A DNA stretch of 64,000 nt from assembly GCF_006542665.1 (NCBI RefSeq), contig NZ_AP019735.1, forward strand, positions 1,426,001-1,490,000. Reading direction: 5' to 3'. Within the stretch, counting starts at the first letter, position 1. Every line of letters starts with the position of its first letter. Below are positions 1 through 8,663 of the stretch, piece by piece. The notes beneath the pieces are model-generated. The model worked only from the letters and a program-made list of their open reading frames with translations, did no database searches and was not told the origin of the DNA. Origin of the DNA: Alistipes communis. GTDB lineage: Bacteria > Bacteroidota > Bacteroidia > Bacteroidales > Rikenellaceae. Position numbers and translations under genes: made by a program.

Positions 1-498
1 CGTGCTGCTCGTGCGGATCAGGATGTAGGCGAAGGGGCGCATCAGCCAGCGCATCAGCAGGATGGGGCGCGCTACCGTACGGGCGAACCGCAGGGGGCGG
101 CTCTGGGCGAATACCTTGGGGATGATCTCGCCGAAAAGCAGCAGCAGGAAGGTGGCGATGACCGATTCGAAGAGAAAGCGCATGCCGGCCGAGCCGAACG
201 TGAAGAGCAGGTTGATGATGCGTGCGGCCAGGATGACGATGCAGATGTTCACCAGATTGTTGACCACCAGAATCGTAGCGAGCAGTTGATCGACGTCGCC
301 GAGCAGCCGCAGAATGGCGTCGTTCGAAGATTTTTCGGGATGTGCCTTGATGTCCCGTATGTCGTGCGGTGTGAGCGAGAAAAACGACGTCTCGGCGCCC
401 GAAACGAGGGCCGAGACCGCCAGCAGGCACACCGCGACCGCTCCCGGCAGGAGCAGACCGATGTCTACGGGGTTGAGTGTGACCAGACTGCCTTCCAA
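1..498 (-). CDS. gldE: GldE-like CNNM/DUF21 membrane protein (N-terminal part)
   Basis: This is the first about 165 residues of a membrane protein that runs off the left edge. The reading frame gives a first helix followed by SGAETSFFSL, then LLATILVVNN and FGEIIPKVFA, which are the signatures of the DUF21/CNNM transmembrane domain of hemolysin-type or CorC-linked transporters. In Bacteroidota the member near cell-envelope genes is usually annotated GldE, a gliding-associated protein also kept by non-gliding species. No ATG is available: a TAA lies four codons upstream of a TTG at 496-498, so TTG is the likely start. The CBS and CorC-type domains would lie outside the window. The name is inferred from family resemblance. 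Confidence 0.72.
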   Translation of the reverse strand, partial: MEGSLVTLNPVDIGLLLPGAVAVCLLAVSALVSGAETSFFSLTPHDIRDIKAHPEKSSNDAILRLLGDVDQLLATILVVNNLVNICIVILAARIINLLFTFGSAGMRFLFESVIATFLLLLFGEIIPKVFAQSRPLRFARTVARPILLMRWLMRPFAYILIRTSST

Positions 499-535
499 AT
501 TCGTTTATTTTCGTTTTGCACTGCCTGCCGACGGA

Positions 536-1849
536 TCAGTCGAAGAGCGAGCCGCCCTTCTCCTGCGGAGGTTTCGCCGCGGCGTCGCCCTCCTCCTTGA
601 GCACCTCCTTGCGGCTGGTCGAGGTCTCGACGATCAGCTCGGCCTTGCGCGTCCGGTAGGCCGGCACGGCCAGTTGCGCCTCGATGTTCTTGTAACGTGT
701 CGGCCGTTCGCCCAGCATCACCTGCGTCATGGGCCGCAGCGTCGGCACGGGGCGCGGTTTGATCGGTTCGAGCACCGTGTTCTCTTCGCGGGGCTGCGCG
801 GCGAGGATGTCGGCGGGCGGGACGACCGGTTTCGCGGCGCGCTCGATCGCCGCGCTGTCGAATCCCGTCGCCACGACGACCAGCTCGATGCGCCGCCCCA
901 GCTGCGGTTTGACGCTCGTGCCCCAGATGATGTTGGCGTCGTGCACCGTGCCGTCGGGGGCCTGTACGCTGGCGTGCGACTGGATGTATTTCAGGATCTC
1001 CATCACCTCGTCCAGCGCCAGCGAATCGGCGTCGGAGGTCGAGATGTTCAGCAGGATGTTTTTCGCGCCCGATATGAGCGTATGGTCGAGCAGCGGCGAT
1101 TCGAGCGACGCGCGGGCCACCTCTGCGGCGCGGTGCTCGCCTTCGGCCGTAGCCACCGACATGTGGGCGCGGCCGCTGTCGCGCATCACCTTCGACACGT
1201 CGGCGAAGTCGACGTTGACCATGTCGCTTTCGACGGTGATGATCTCGGCGATGCCCTTGGCAGCTGATGCGAGGATGTCGTCGGCCTTGCCGAAGGCTTG
1301 TTTGAGCGAGAGGCGGCCGTACATCTCGACGATGTTCTCGTTGTTGATGACCAATAGCGAATCGACGTTGCGGCTCAGCTCCTCGATGCCCCGAAAGGCC
1401 TGTTCGTAGCGGATCTTGCCCTCGACGGCCAGCGGCGAGGTGACGATACCGACGGTGAGGATGCCCATTTCATGCGCCAGTTTGGCGATTACGGGCGATG
1501 CGCCCGTGCCCGTGCCGCCGCCCATACCGGCCGTCACGAAGAGCATCCGCGTGCCGGCCGCTTCGAGCCTGCGGCGGATGTCGTCGAGCGATTCGATGGC
1601 CGCCTTGCGTCCGTTTTCGGGATCGTTGCCCGCACCGAGACCTTCACGCCCCAGCTGCACCTTCTCCTCGACGGGACTGTTGTCCAACGCCTGTGCGTCG
1701 GTGTTGCAGACCATGAACCCGACGTCCTTGATGCCGAGGTTCCACATGTGGTTCACGGCGTTGCCGCCGGCACCGCCGACGCCCACCACCATGATTATCG
1801 AAGATTTATCTTTTGCCGCAGCAATTTCGTTCATCAGATCGTCACTCAT
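536..1849 (-). CDS. ftsZ: Cell division GTPase FtsZ
   Basis: FtsZ polymerises at midcell into the Z ring that recruits the divisome. The 437-residue protein has the tubulin signature GGGTGTG at residues 110-116, an N-terminal nucleotide loop VGVGGAGGN around 22-30, and the T7 loop NVDFAD at 212-217 that activates the neighbouring subunit's GTPase. After about residue 320 there is a low-complexity linker and a short charged tail ending LFD. It is the last gene of a minus-strand run in which ftsA lies 108 bp upstream and ftsQ, murC and murG before it, the standard division and cell-wall order. It is complete and normal in length. Confidence 0.98.
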   Translation of the reverse strand: MSDDLMNEIAAAKDKSSIIMVVGVGGAGGNAVNHMWNLGIKDVGFMVCNTDAQALDNSPVEEKVQLGREGLGAGNDPENGRKAAIESLDDIRRRLEAAGTRMLFVTAGMGGGTGTGASPVIAKLAHEMGILTVGIVTSPLAVEGKIRYEQAFRGIEELSRNVDSLLVINNENIVEMYGRLSLKQAFGKADDILASAAKGIAEIITVESDMVNVDFADVSKVMRDSGRAHMSVATAEGEHRAAEVARASLESPLLDHTLISGAKNILLNISTSDADSLALDEVMEILKYIQSHASVQAPDGTVHDANIIWGTSVKPQLGRRIELVVVATGFDSAAIERAAKPVVPPADILAAQPREENTVLEPIKPRPVPTLRPMTQVMLGERPTRYKNIEAQLAVPAYRTRKAELIVETSTSRKEVLKEEGDAAAKPPQEKGGSLFD

Positions 1850-1957
1850 AATTCCTTAACCTCTTTTTCGTCGGGCGTTCGTTCCGGTTGCCGGCCGGTT
1901 TTGTGTTTTCTCGTTCGTATTGTTTCGGCTTCCCGCCGCCTTGCCCGGTCGGGCGAC

Positions 1958-3433
1958 TCAGATTTCTTCGTCTTCCGATCCGGTGAAGAAGTCGTCCAGG
2001 CGGGTTCCCAACTTCTGTTTGAGCTTGTCGAGCAGGCCCCGTTTCGGACGATGCGGCGTCTCGGCGGTTTCGGCTGCGGCCCCTTGCGCCGCCCCTTCCG
2101 TTGCGGCGTTCGCCGCGGGTGTCGTCGGCGGGGGAGTCGGTGCGGCCGCGGGCCGCGGTGTGTAGGGCGCTGCCGAAACGCCTGTCGCGGGCTTCCCGGC
2201 AGAGTAAGGGGTCGCGCGCGGGATCGTCGGCCCGGCGGGCTGTGCCGCACCTCCCTGACGCGGGATATCGGTCACGGCGCAGTCGCCGTGGGCGGCGCCG
2301 CGGAGCAGCAGTCCGACGGCCGTCGAGTAGGCCGGCGAAGCGACCTTTTCCCGCGACGTCTCGTCGACGGCCTCTTCGGCCGTGCCGATGCGGACCTCCA
2401 TGCCCGTTACGCGGCGGAACAGTTCGTCGATATGTTGCAACTGCGCCGAGCCGCCCGTCAGCACGATGCCGTAGGCCAGCTTGTCGCCGAATCCCGAATC
2501 CCGGATCTCCTGCGCGACGTATTCGGCGATGTCGCGGGCGCGCGATTCGATCACCACGGCCAGGTTGTGCAGCAGGATATCCTTGGTCTCCTTGGCGGTG
2601 CGTCCCTTGACGCTCACCATCTTGTTTTCGGGCGCCAGCTCGGCGACCGCCGAACCGAATTTGCGTTTGAGGCTGTCCACGTGGCGTTCGAGGATGCCCA
2701 GCGTGCGGATGTCGTTGTTGATCGCCCCCGCCCCCATGGGGATGGTGGCGATGTAGCGCGGCACGTTGCGGTAGTAGACCGCCACGTCGGTCACGCCGCC
2801 GCCGATGTTGACCACGGCCGCACCCTCCTCCTTCTCGTCCGCCGAGAGGACGGCGGCGCCCGTCACCAGCGCGTTGGCGTACATCCCCAGCGAGCGGATG
2901 CCCAGCCGGCGCAGCGCCAGGTTGAGCCGTTCGATCGGGGTTTTGGCGCAAAGGATGAAGTTGAAGGTCGATGCGAGCCGCTTGCCGAACGATCCGACGG
3001 GGTCGGCCACCTCCTGGTTTTCGTCCACGAGGTAGTTTTGCGGGATGCGCTCCATGATCGTCTCGTCGTCGGGGGCCTGCACGTTGCGCATACGGTCGAA
3101 CAGCGCCTCCACGTCGGTGCGGTTGACGCCGTTCTGCGGATCGGAGGTGAAGACGTGGTCGGTGTGGCGGGCGCAGCGTACGAAATCGCCCGAAATGCCG
3201 GTGTAGGCTTCGGTGATACGGATGCCCAGCTCCTCGCCAACGGCCTCGACGGCCGCCTTGATGGAATTGCTCACCTGCTCGATATTCGTAATCATGCCCG
3301 CCTTCACTCCCTGCGAAGGTTTCGAGACGATGCTGCGGACGACCGGACGTCCCTCGGCGTCGCGTTCGGCGACGGCCACCACGACGTTCGACGATCCCAG
3401 GTCGATTGCGACGATGTAATTCTTCTTCTCCAC
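1958..3433 (-). CDS. ftsA: Cell division protein FtsA
   Basis: FtsA is an actin-like ATPase that anchors FtsZ filaments to the inner membrane. The 491-residue protein begins with the phosphate-1 loop IDLGSSN at residues 10-16 and has the second phosphate loop NIGGGVTDVAVY in the middle, with the SHS2/1C domain between them. From about residue 390 there is a long Pro/Ala/Thr-rich linker, followed by a C-terminal amphipathic segment (LLDKLKQKLGTRLDDFF) that fits the membrane-targeting helix. The linker makes it longer than the E. coli protein, which is common in Bacteroidota. It lies 72 bp after ftsQ and 108 bp before ftsZ. Confidence 0.96.
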   Translation of the reverse strand: MEKKNYIVAIDLGSSNVVVAVAERDAEGRPVVRSIVSKPSQGVKAGMITNIEQVSNSIKAAVEAVGEELGIRITEAYTGISGDFVRCARHTDHVFTSDPQNGVNRTDVEALFDRMRNVQAPDDETIMERIPQNYLVDENQEVADPVGSFGKRLASTFNFILCAKTPIERLNLALRRLGIRSLGMYANALVTGAAVLSADEKEEGAAVVNIGGGVTDVAVYYRNVPRYIATIPMGAGAINNDIRTLGILERHVDSLKRKFGSAVAELAPENKMVSVKGRTAKETKDILLHNLAVVIESRARDIAEYVAQEIRDSGFGDKLAYGIVLTGGSAQLQHIDELFRRVTGMEVRIGTAEEAVDETSREKVASPAYSTAVGLLLRGAAHGDCAVTDIPRQGGAAQPAGPTIPRATPYSAGKPATGVSAAPYTPRPAAAPTPPPTTPAANAATEGAAQGAAAETAETPHRPKRGLLDKLKQKLGTRLDDFFTGSEDEEI

Positions 3434-3505
3434 GTTTGTCAGCTTTGTTTCATCGGGCGTTTGCCTTGCGGACGGTCTTTCGGCCGCCGCTCCGGTGCAG
3501 ACGCT

Positions 3506-4600
3506 CTATTTTGTGCACACCACTTGTTCTTTGTATTTGACGTTGATCGTGCGGTACTCTTCCCATCCGATGTTCCGCAATCCGCGGCGGTAGAACGTCA
3601 GCAGTTTCGCGAGTTTCTCCTCCGCGTCGTCGGGGCTGCCGAAGATCACCGTATGGCTGCCCGTGCGGGGTACCAGTTCGATCTCGGGCGCTCCGTCCGG
3701 GCCTTTCGCCACGACGATCTGGACGATCTCCGATCGCCAGAAATCGTCCTTTTCGACGAGCACCACAAAGTTAAGCAGTTTCAGGAAATCTTCGTAGCTT
3801 TTCCGCAACTTTTTTTGTTTTTCCCGTTCGGCCGCCTGCCGGGCGGAGATTTTATCGATGCGCTCCTGCAAGACCCGCGCCGTATAGCGGTATTCGCGGC
3901 GCAGCCGCGCCTTTTTTTCACGCAGCTCCTTCACGCGGCGCTCGAAATTTTCGCGGCGTTCGAACAGCCCTTTCTTGATCGTCATGCGCCGCAGCGCCTT
4001 GATGTTTTCGTCGTTCTCGCGCTCGGCGCGGTAGAGAGGATATTTTTCGCGTTCGATCTCGGCGATGCGGCCCTCCGATTCGGCGATCCGCGCGGCGGTG
4101 TAATCCGCTATCGATCCCGTGTAGGAGGCCGGAGCGGGCGGGGCGTAGGAACCGGTCATCACCGGAACGTAGAGCGCCGACGACTGCGGCGCCGCGAAGA
4201 GATACCCTTCGTCGGTGGCGTAGGCGTTGTAGCCGTCGAACAGCAGCCGCACGACGGGACGGCGCTGGCGTACGGCGATGCGCAGCACGCCGCCGTAGTC
4301 GATCGAGGCGGTGGCGTCGGCCACGAACCCGTTGCGCAGGATCAGTCCTTCGATGCTCCGCAGGTCGACCTCGCGCGCCGCCGCACCGACGGTTTTCACG
4401 CCGCTGCGCGCCAGCCACTGCCGTACTGCGCCGCCCGTGACGAGCTGCCCGTGCGACGAACTGTCGGCGATCTCGATATCGAGCCGCTGCACGACGAGCT
4501 GTCGCCGGTGAGTCCGCACCCGTGCGGCCGAGTAGACGATGTACCCGGCCACGGCGGCCCACAGCAGCCCGATGAGCGTGTATCGCAGCGGTCTGGGCAT
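3506..4600 (-). CDS. ftsQ: FtsQ-type divisome protein with a charged coiled-coil insertion
   Basis: FtsQ is a single-pass divisome protein with a periplasmic POTRA domain. Here a transmembrane helix covers residues 5-24 and the POTRA and beta domains follow (about 35-150). The domain resumes at about 272 with FLKLLNFVVLVEKDDFW, which resembles the usual FtsQ C-terminal part. Between roughly 165 and 270 there is a highly charged Arg/Glu/Lys segment predicted to be a long coiled coil. That makes the protein 364 residues, longer than the roughly 250-280 expected. The start is 3 nt after the murC stop, so the two are almost certainly translated from one mRNA. Assignment rests on position and topology more than on sequence. 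Confidence 0.85.
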   Translation of the reverse strand: MPRPLRYTLIGLLWAAVAGYIVYSAARVRTHRRQLVVQRLDIEIADSSSHGQLVTGGAVRQWLARSGVKTVGAAAREVDLRSIEGLILRNGFVADATASIDYGGVLRIAVRQRRPVVRLLFDGYNAYATDEGYLFAAPQSSALYVPVMTGSYAPPAPASYTGSIADYTAARIAESEGRIAEIEREKYPLYRAERENDENIKALRRMTIKKGLFERRENFERRVKELREKKARLRREYRYTARVLQERIDKISARQAAEREKQKKLRKSYEDFLKLLNFVVLVEKDDFWRSEIVQIVVAKGPDGAPEIELVPRTGSHTVIFGSPDDAEEKLAKLLTFYRRGLRNIGWEEYRTINVKYKEQVVCTK

Positions 4601-4603
4601 CCG

Positions 4604-5986
4604 TCAGGCTTTTTTACGCAATACGTCCGCCACGGCATCGCAGCAGGCGTCGATGTTGCCCGCCCCGAAGCTGACGACCACGTCGGTCGCGGCTGCGCCG
4701 AGCGTCGCCGCCAGCGCTTCGCGGCCGACGATGCGGCACGGTACGGTGACCCGTTCGGCGATGATCTCGGAGGCGATGCCCTCGATCGGCTCCTCGCGTG
4801 CGGGATAGATCGGCAGCAGCAGCACTTCGTCGGCCTGCGACAGCGCCTCGGCGAACTCGCGGTAGAAGTCGCGCGTGCGGGTGTAGAGGTGCGGCTGGAA
4901 GACCGCCGTCACGCGCCGGCCGGGAAACATCCGCCGCACCGAGGTGAGCGCGGCGGCCAGTTCGCGCGGATGGTGGGCATAGTCGTCCATGTAGACCTGC
5001 CGCGGGGTATTGACGTAGAATTCGAAGCGGCGTTTGACCCCCTCGAAGGCTGCCAGCGCACGCCGCAGTCGCTCTGTGTCGAGCGTCCCTCCTTCGGCGC
5101 GGGCGGCGCACCACATCGCCGCGACGGCCGCCACGGCGTTTTCGACGTTGACCCAGCCGGGGATCCCCAACGTGCAGTCGGCGATCACACCCGACGGCGT
5201 GACCAGATCGTAGCGGTAGTGTCCGCCCTCGATGAGCCGCACGTCGCGGGCGTAGAAGTCGCAGGGGGTGTCGTAGGCGTAGCGGTAGACCGTGACGGCG
5301 TCGTTGCGCAGCGCCACGTCGACGCCTGCTTTGAGTACCAGCGCGCCGCCCGGCCGGATGCGCTCGATGAACTGTGCGAAGGCCTCCTTCACGGCTTCGT
5401 GGGTGCCGTAGATGTCGAGATGGTCGGCGTCTACGGCCGTGACGACCGCCACGTCGGGCCGCAGGCGGAGGAACGAGCGGTCGAACTCGTCGGCTTCGAC
5501 TGCGAGCCGCGGCCCGTCGCCCAGCACCAGATTGCTGCCGAAGTTCTTCGAGATGCCGCCCAGAAAGGCGCTTCCGGCCCCTTCGACCTCGCGGTTGAGC
5601 CATGCGACGAGCGTCGAGGTGGTGGTCTTGCCGTGCGTGCCGGCCACGGCCATCACGTATTTGCCGGCCGAGAGGTGGCCCAGCATCTGCGACCGTTTCT
5701 CGACGGTGAAGCCGTGGTCTCGGAACCAGCTCAGTTCGGCGTGGTCGTCCGGCACGGCGGGGGTGTAGACCACCACGGTGCCCTCCCGCTCGCGGAACGG
5801 GGCGGGAATGGCCGCCGTGTCGTCCGTGTAGTGAATGGCGGCTCCCTCGGCCGCGAGCGCCTCGGTGAGTGCCGACCGCGTGCGGTCGTAGCCGGCCACC
5901 TCGCGGCCTTCGTGGAGGAAATAGCGGGCCAGCGCGCTCATGCCGATACCGCCGATGCCGATGAAATAGATGCGTTGTATCTCCAT
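4604..5986 (-). CDS. murC: UDP-N-acetylmuramate--L-alanine ligase
   Basis: MurC adds L-alanine to UDP-MurNAc in the cytoplasm, the first amino-acid step of peptidoglycan precursor synthesis. The 460-residue protein starts with the nucleotide-binding loop GIGGIGMS at residues 10-17 and has the Mur ligase ATP loop GTHGKTTT at 116-123. DEFDRSF and YAHHP motifs further on are typical of MurC. I chose the ATG at 5984-5986 because the MEIQRIYFIGIGG start matches the family and lies 1 nt after the murG stop; the longer open frame upstream only overlaps murG. Confidence 0.97.
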   Translation of the reverse strand: MEIQRIYFIGIGGIGMSALARYFLHEGREVAGYDRTRSALTEALAAEGAAIHYTDDTAAIPAPFREREGTVVVYTPAVPDDHAELSWFRDHGFTVEKRSQMLGHLSAGKYVMAVAGTHGKTTTSTLVAWLNREVEGAGSAFLGGISKNFGSNLVLGDGPRLAVEADEFDRSFLRLRPDVAVVTAVDADHLDIYGTHEAVKEAFAQFIERIRPGGALVLKAGVDVALRNDAVTVYRYAYDTPCDFYARDVRLIEGGHYRYDLVTPSGVIADCTLGIPGWVNVENAVAAVAAMWCAARAEGGTLDTERLRRALAAFEGVKRRFEFYVNTPRQVYMDDYAHHPRELAAALTSVRRMFPGRRVTAVFQPHLYTRTRDFYREFAEALSQADEVLLLPIYPAREEPIEGIASEIIAERVTVPCRIVGREALAATLGAAATDVVVSFGAGNIDACCDAVADVLRKKA

Positions 5987-5987
5987 C

Positions 5988-7088
5988 TTACCAGATTTTT
6001 TCGATTTCGTCGACGATCCGTTCCGCCGCGTCGGGCACGGCCAGCGCCGCGATGTTGCGGGCGAGCAGCGTCCTCCGTGCGGGGTCGGCGAGCAGTTCGC
6101 CCGCCGTCTCCATGGCCCGTGCGGGCGCTTCGGCGTCGGCGACCAGAACGGCAGCCTGCCGGTCGACGAGCGCCTGCGCGTTCTTGGTCTGGTGATCTTC
6201 GGCCACGTTGGGCGAGGGGACGAAGAGCGTGGGCTTGCCCACCAGACACAGCTCCGAGACGGAGCAGGCGCCGCTGCGCGACACCACGACGTCGGCCGCG
6301 GCATAGGCGCGGTCCATACGGTCGATGAAGGCCCCCTGCCAGACGCCCGGCGCGGGATGTTCTTCGAGAAAGCGCCGCATCTCGGCCTCGTAATATTTGC
6401 CCGTCTGCCAGATCACCTGGAACGGCGGCCGGAACTCCTGCCGCGCGAGCCACGCCTTCATCGTCTCGTTGAGCGTGCGGCAGCCCAGCGAGCCGCCCAC
6501 GACGAGCACCGTGGGGCGTGCGGCGTCCAATCCGAAAGCTGCCAGTCCTTCCAGCCGGTCGGCCTCGGTCGGCACGGCGAAGCGTCCGCGCAGGGGATTT
6601 CCCGTGTGCACGATCCGCTCGGCGGGGAAGAAGCGCTCCATGCCGTCGTAGGCCACGCAGATACGCCGCGCACCGTGTGCGAGGATCTTGTTCGTCAGAC
6701 CGGCGTAGGAGTTCTGCTCCTGAATGAGCGTCGGGATTCCCGATCGCTGCGCGGCCCACAGCACGGGCCCCGAGGCGTAGCCGCCGAATCCCACCACGAC
6801 GTCGGCGCCGAACTCGCAGATCGTGCGCCGCGCACGGCCGACGCTTTTGAGTACCTTGAAGGGCAGCGCCAGATTCGACAGCGCGAACCGCCGTTGCAGT
6901 CCCGCCGTCGGCAGCCCTACGATGCGGTAGCCCAGCGCCGGAATCTTCTCCATCTCCATTTTGCCTTCGGCGCCGACGAAGAGGAGTTCCACCCCGTCGC
7001 CGCAGCGGCGTTGAAGTGCTTCGGCCACTGCGACGGCCGGATAGATGTGGCCGCCTGTGCCGCCGCCTGAAAGAATCACCCGTTTCAT
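5988..7088 (-). CDS. murG: Undecaprenyl-PP-MurNAc-pentapeptide GlcNAc transferase
   Basis: MurG transfers GlcNAc from UDP-GlcNAc to lipid I, making lipid II on the inner face of the membrane. The 366-residue protein has the N-terminal GGGTGGHIYPA loop (residues 7-17), the acceptor-side QEQNSYAG motif and a GT-B fold C-terminal GGSLG loop. The ATG at 7086-7088 gives MKRVILSGGGTGG, the expected start. It stops 1 nt before murC and begins 32 bp after the YifB/ComM gene, so it sits in a compact envelope and division operon. Length is normal. Confidence 0.97.
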   Translation of the reverse strand: MKRVILSGGGTGGHIYPAVAVAEALQRRCGDGVELLFVGAEGKMEMEKIPALGYRIVGLPTAGLQRRFALSNLALPFKVLKSVGRARRTICEFGADVVVGFGGYASGPVLWAAQRSGIPTLIQEQNSYAGLTNKILAHGARRICVAYDGMERFFPAERIVHTGNPLRGRFAVPTEADRLEGLAAFGLDAARPTVLVVGGSLGCRTLNETMKAWLARQEFRPPFQVIWQTGKYYEAEMRRFLEEHPAPGVWQGAFIDRMDRAYAAADVVVSRSGACSVSELCLVGKPTLFVPSPNVAEDHQTKNAQALVDRQAAVLVADAEAPARAMETAGELLADPARRTLLARNIAALAVPDAAERIVDEIEKIW

Positions 7089-7120
7089 CTGTATGTAATA
7101 TTCATTCTTAATTTTTTCAG

Positions 7121-8659
7121 TCATCGTCCCCACGACTCGCGGTCGAGCGAGCGGTAGCCGATCGCCTCGGCGATCGGCGCCGTGCCGATCCGCTCGTCGC
7201 CCGCCAGATCGGCGATCGTGCGCGCCACTTTCAGGATGCGGTCGTAGGCGCGTGCCGAGAGGCTGAGCCGCTCCATGGCCCGTTCGAGCAGCGTGCGCGC
7301 TTCGGCGTCGATCGGGCAGTATTCGCGCACCATGCGGCCCGTCATCATCGCGTTGGTGTAGACGCCGGCCACGCCCCTGAATCGGTCGCGCTGCACTTCG
7401 TGGGCGCGGACGACCCGCCGGCGGATCGCGGCGCTCGGTTCGCCGCGTTCGGCGGAGGCCATCTCCTGAATCGATACCGGCGTCACCTCGATGTGCAGGT
7501 CGATGCGGTCCATGAGCGGGCCGGAGATACGGCCCAGATAGCGGTGTACGGCGCCCGGCGGGCAGGTGCATTCGCGCGTAGGATGGTTGTAGTAGCCGCA
7601 CGGGCAGGGATTCATCGCCGCCACCAGCGTGAAGTTGGCCGGATACTCGACGCTGTAACGCGCCCGCGAGACGGTGATGCGCCGCTCTTCGAGGGGCTGC
7701 CGGAGCACTTCGAGCACGTTGCGGCCGAATTCGGGCAGCTCGTCCAGAAAGAGGATGCCGTTGTGCGCCAGCGACACTTCGCCCGGACGGGGCGACTGTC
7801 CGCCGCCGATGAGCGCCACCTGCGACGAGAGGTGGTGCGGTGCGCGGAAGGGCCGTTCGGCGAGCAGGCCGCGGTGCGCTCCGATCTTGCCCGCGACGGA
7901 GTGGATCTTGGTCGTTTCGAGCGCTTCGTCGAGCGTCAGCGGCGGCAGGATCGAGGGCAGCCGGCGTGCGAGCATCGTCTTGCCCGAACCCGGCGCGCCG
8001 ATCATCAGCACGTTGTGGCCGCCCGCCGCCGCGATTTCGAGCGCCCGCTTGACGGCCGCCTGCCCCTTGACGTCGGCGAAATCTTCGGCGTAGCCGCCCT
8101 CTTCCTCCGCGAAGGCGGCGGAAGCTGCCGCCGGTGCGATCGTCCGGTCGCCGCGCAGGTACTCCACCGTCTCGCCCAGCGATGCCGCACCGATCACCTC
8201 CACGCCCTCGACCACGGCCGCTTCGCAGGCGTTGTCGCACGGGACGATCAGACGCCGCAGCCCCTCTTCGCGGGCCTTGACGGCCATCGGAAGGATGCCG
8301 CGCACAGGTTTGAGCGTCCCGTCGAGCGACAGTTCGCCCGCCAGCATCGTCCCGTCGAGCGCCTCGGCCGGAACCTGCTCCGTGGCGGCGAGGATGCCCA
8401 CGGCGATCGGCAGGTCGAAACCCGCCCCCTCCTTGCGCAGATCGGCCGGAGCGAGGTTGACCACCAGCTTCTTGCCCGTCATCCGCAGCCCCGTGTTTTC
8501 GAAGGCTGAGCGAATGCGCTGTTCGCTCTCCTTGACGGCGTTGTCGGGCAGCCCGACCAAAAAGAGGCCCAGTTGTCCGGCCGCGGCGACGTTGACCTCG
8601 ACCGAGACCGTCACGGCGTCGATGCCTGCGACGGCTCCTGCTGCGATACGGACGAACAT
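7121..8659 (-). CDS. YifB/ComM-family Mg-chelatase-like AAA+ ATPase
   Basis: This 512-residue protein belongs to the YifB/ComM family: an N-terminal Lon-like S5 fold domain (about 1-170, with GLPDNAVKES), a central AAA+ module with Walker A GAPGSGKT at 221-228, and a C-terminal Mg-chelatase lid with the zinc-like MNPCPCGYYN segment. ComM of other bacteria is a hexameric helicase that helps branch migration during natural transformation. Whether this organism is transformable is unknown, but comF and priA lie close by. It starts 4 nt after the dnaB stop. Confidence 0.93.
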   Translation of the reverse strand: MFVRIAAGAVAGIDAVTVSVEVNVAAAGQLGLFLVGLPDNAVKESEQRIRSAFENTGLRMTGKKLVVNLAPADLRKEGAGFDLPIAVGILAATEQVPAEALDGTMLAGELSLDGTLKPVRGILPMAVKAREEGLRRLIVPCDNACEAAVVEGVEVIGAASLGETVEYLRGDRTIAPAAASAAFAEEEGGYAEDFADVKGQAAVKRALEIAAAGGHNVLMIGAPGSGKTMLARRLPSILPPLTLDEALETTKIHSVAGKIGAHRGLLAERPFRAPHHLSSQVALIGGGQSPRPGEVSLAHNGILFLDELPEFGRNVLEVLRQPLEERRITVSRARYSVEYPANFTLVAAMNPCPCGYYNHPTRECTCPPGAVHRYLGRISGPLMDRIDLHIEVTPVSIQEMASAERGEPSAAIRRRVVRAHEVQRDRFRGVAGVYTNAMMTGRMVREYCPIDAEARTLLERAMERLSLSARAYDRILKVARTIADLAGDERIGTAPIAEAIGYRSLDRESWGR

Positions 8660-8663
8660 GGCC

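Noticed and set aside
1472..6328. A 1618-codon open frame on the plus strand across ftsA, ftsQ and murC
   Set aside because: It is antisense to five clear genes, Arg/Gly/His-rich, and is produced by the high GC content; many similar shadow frames exist in the window.
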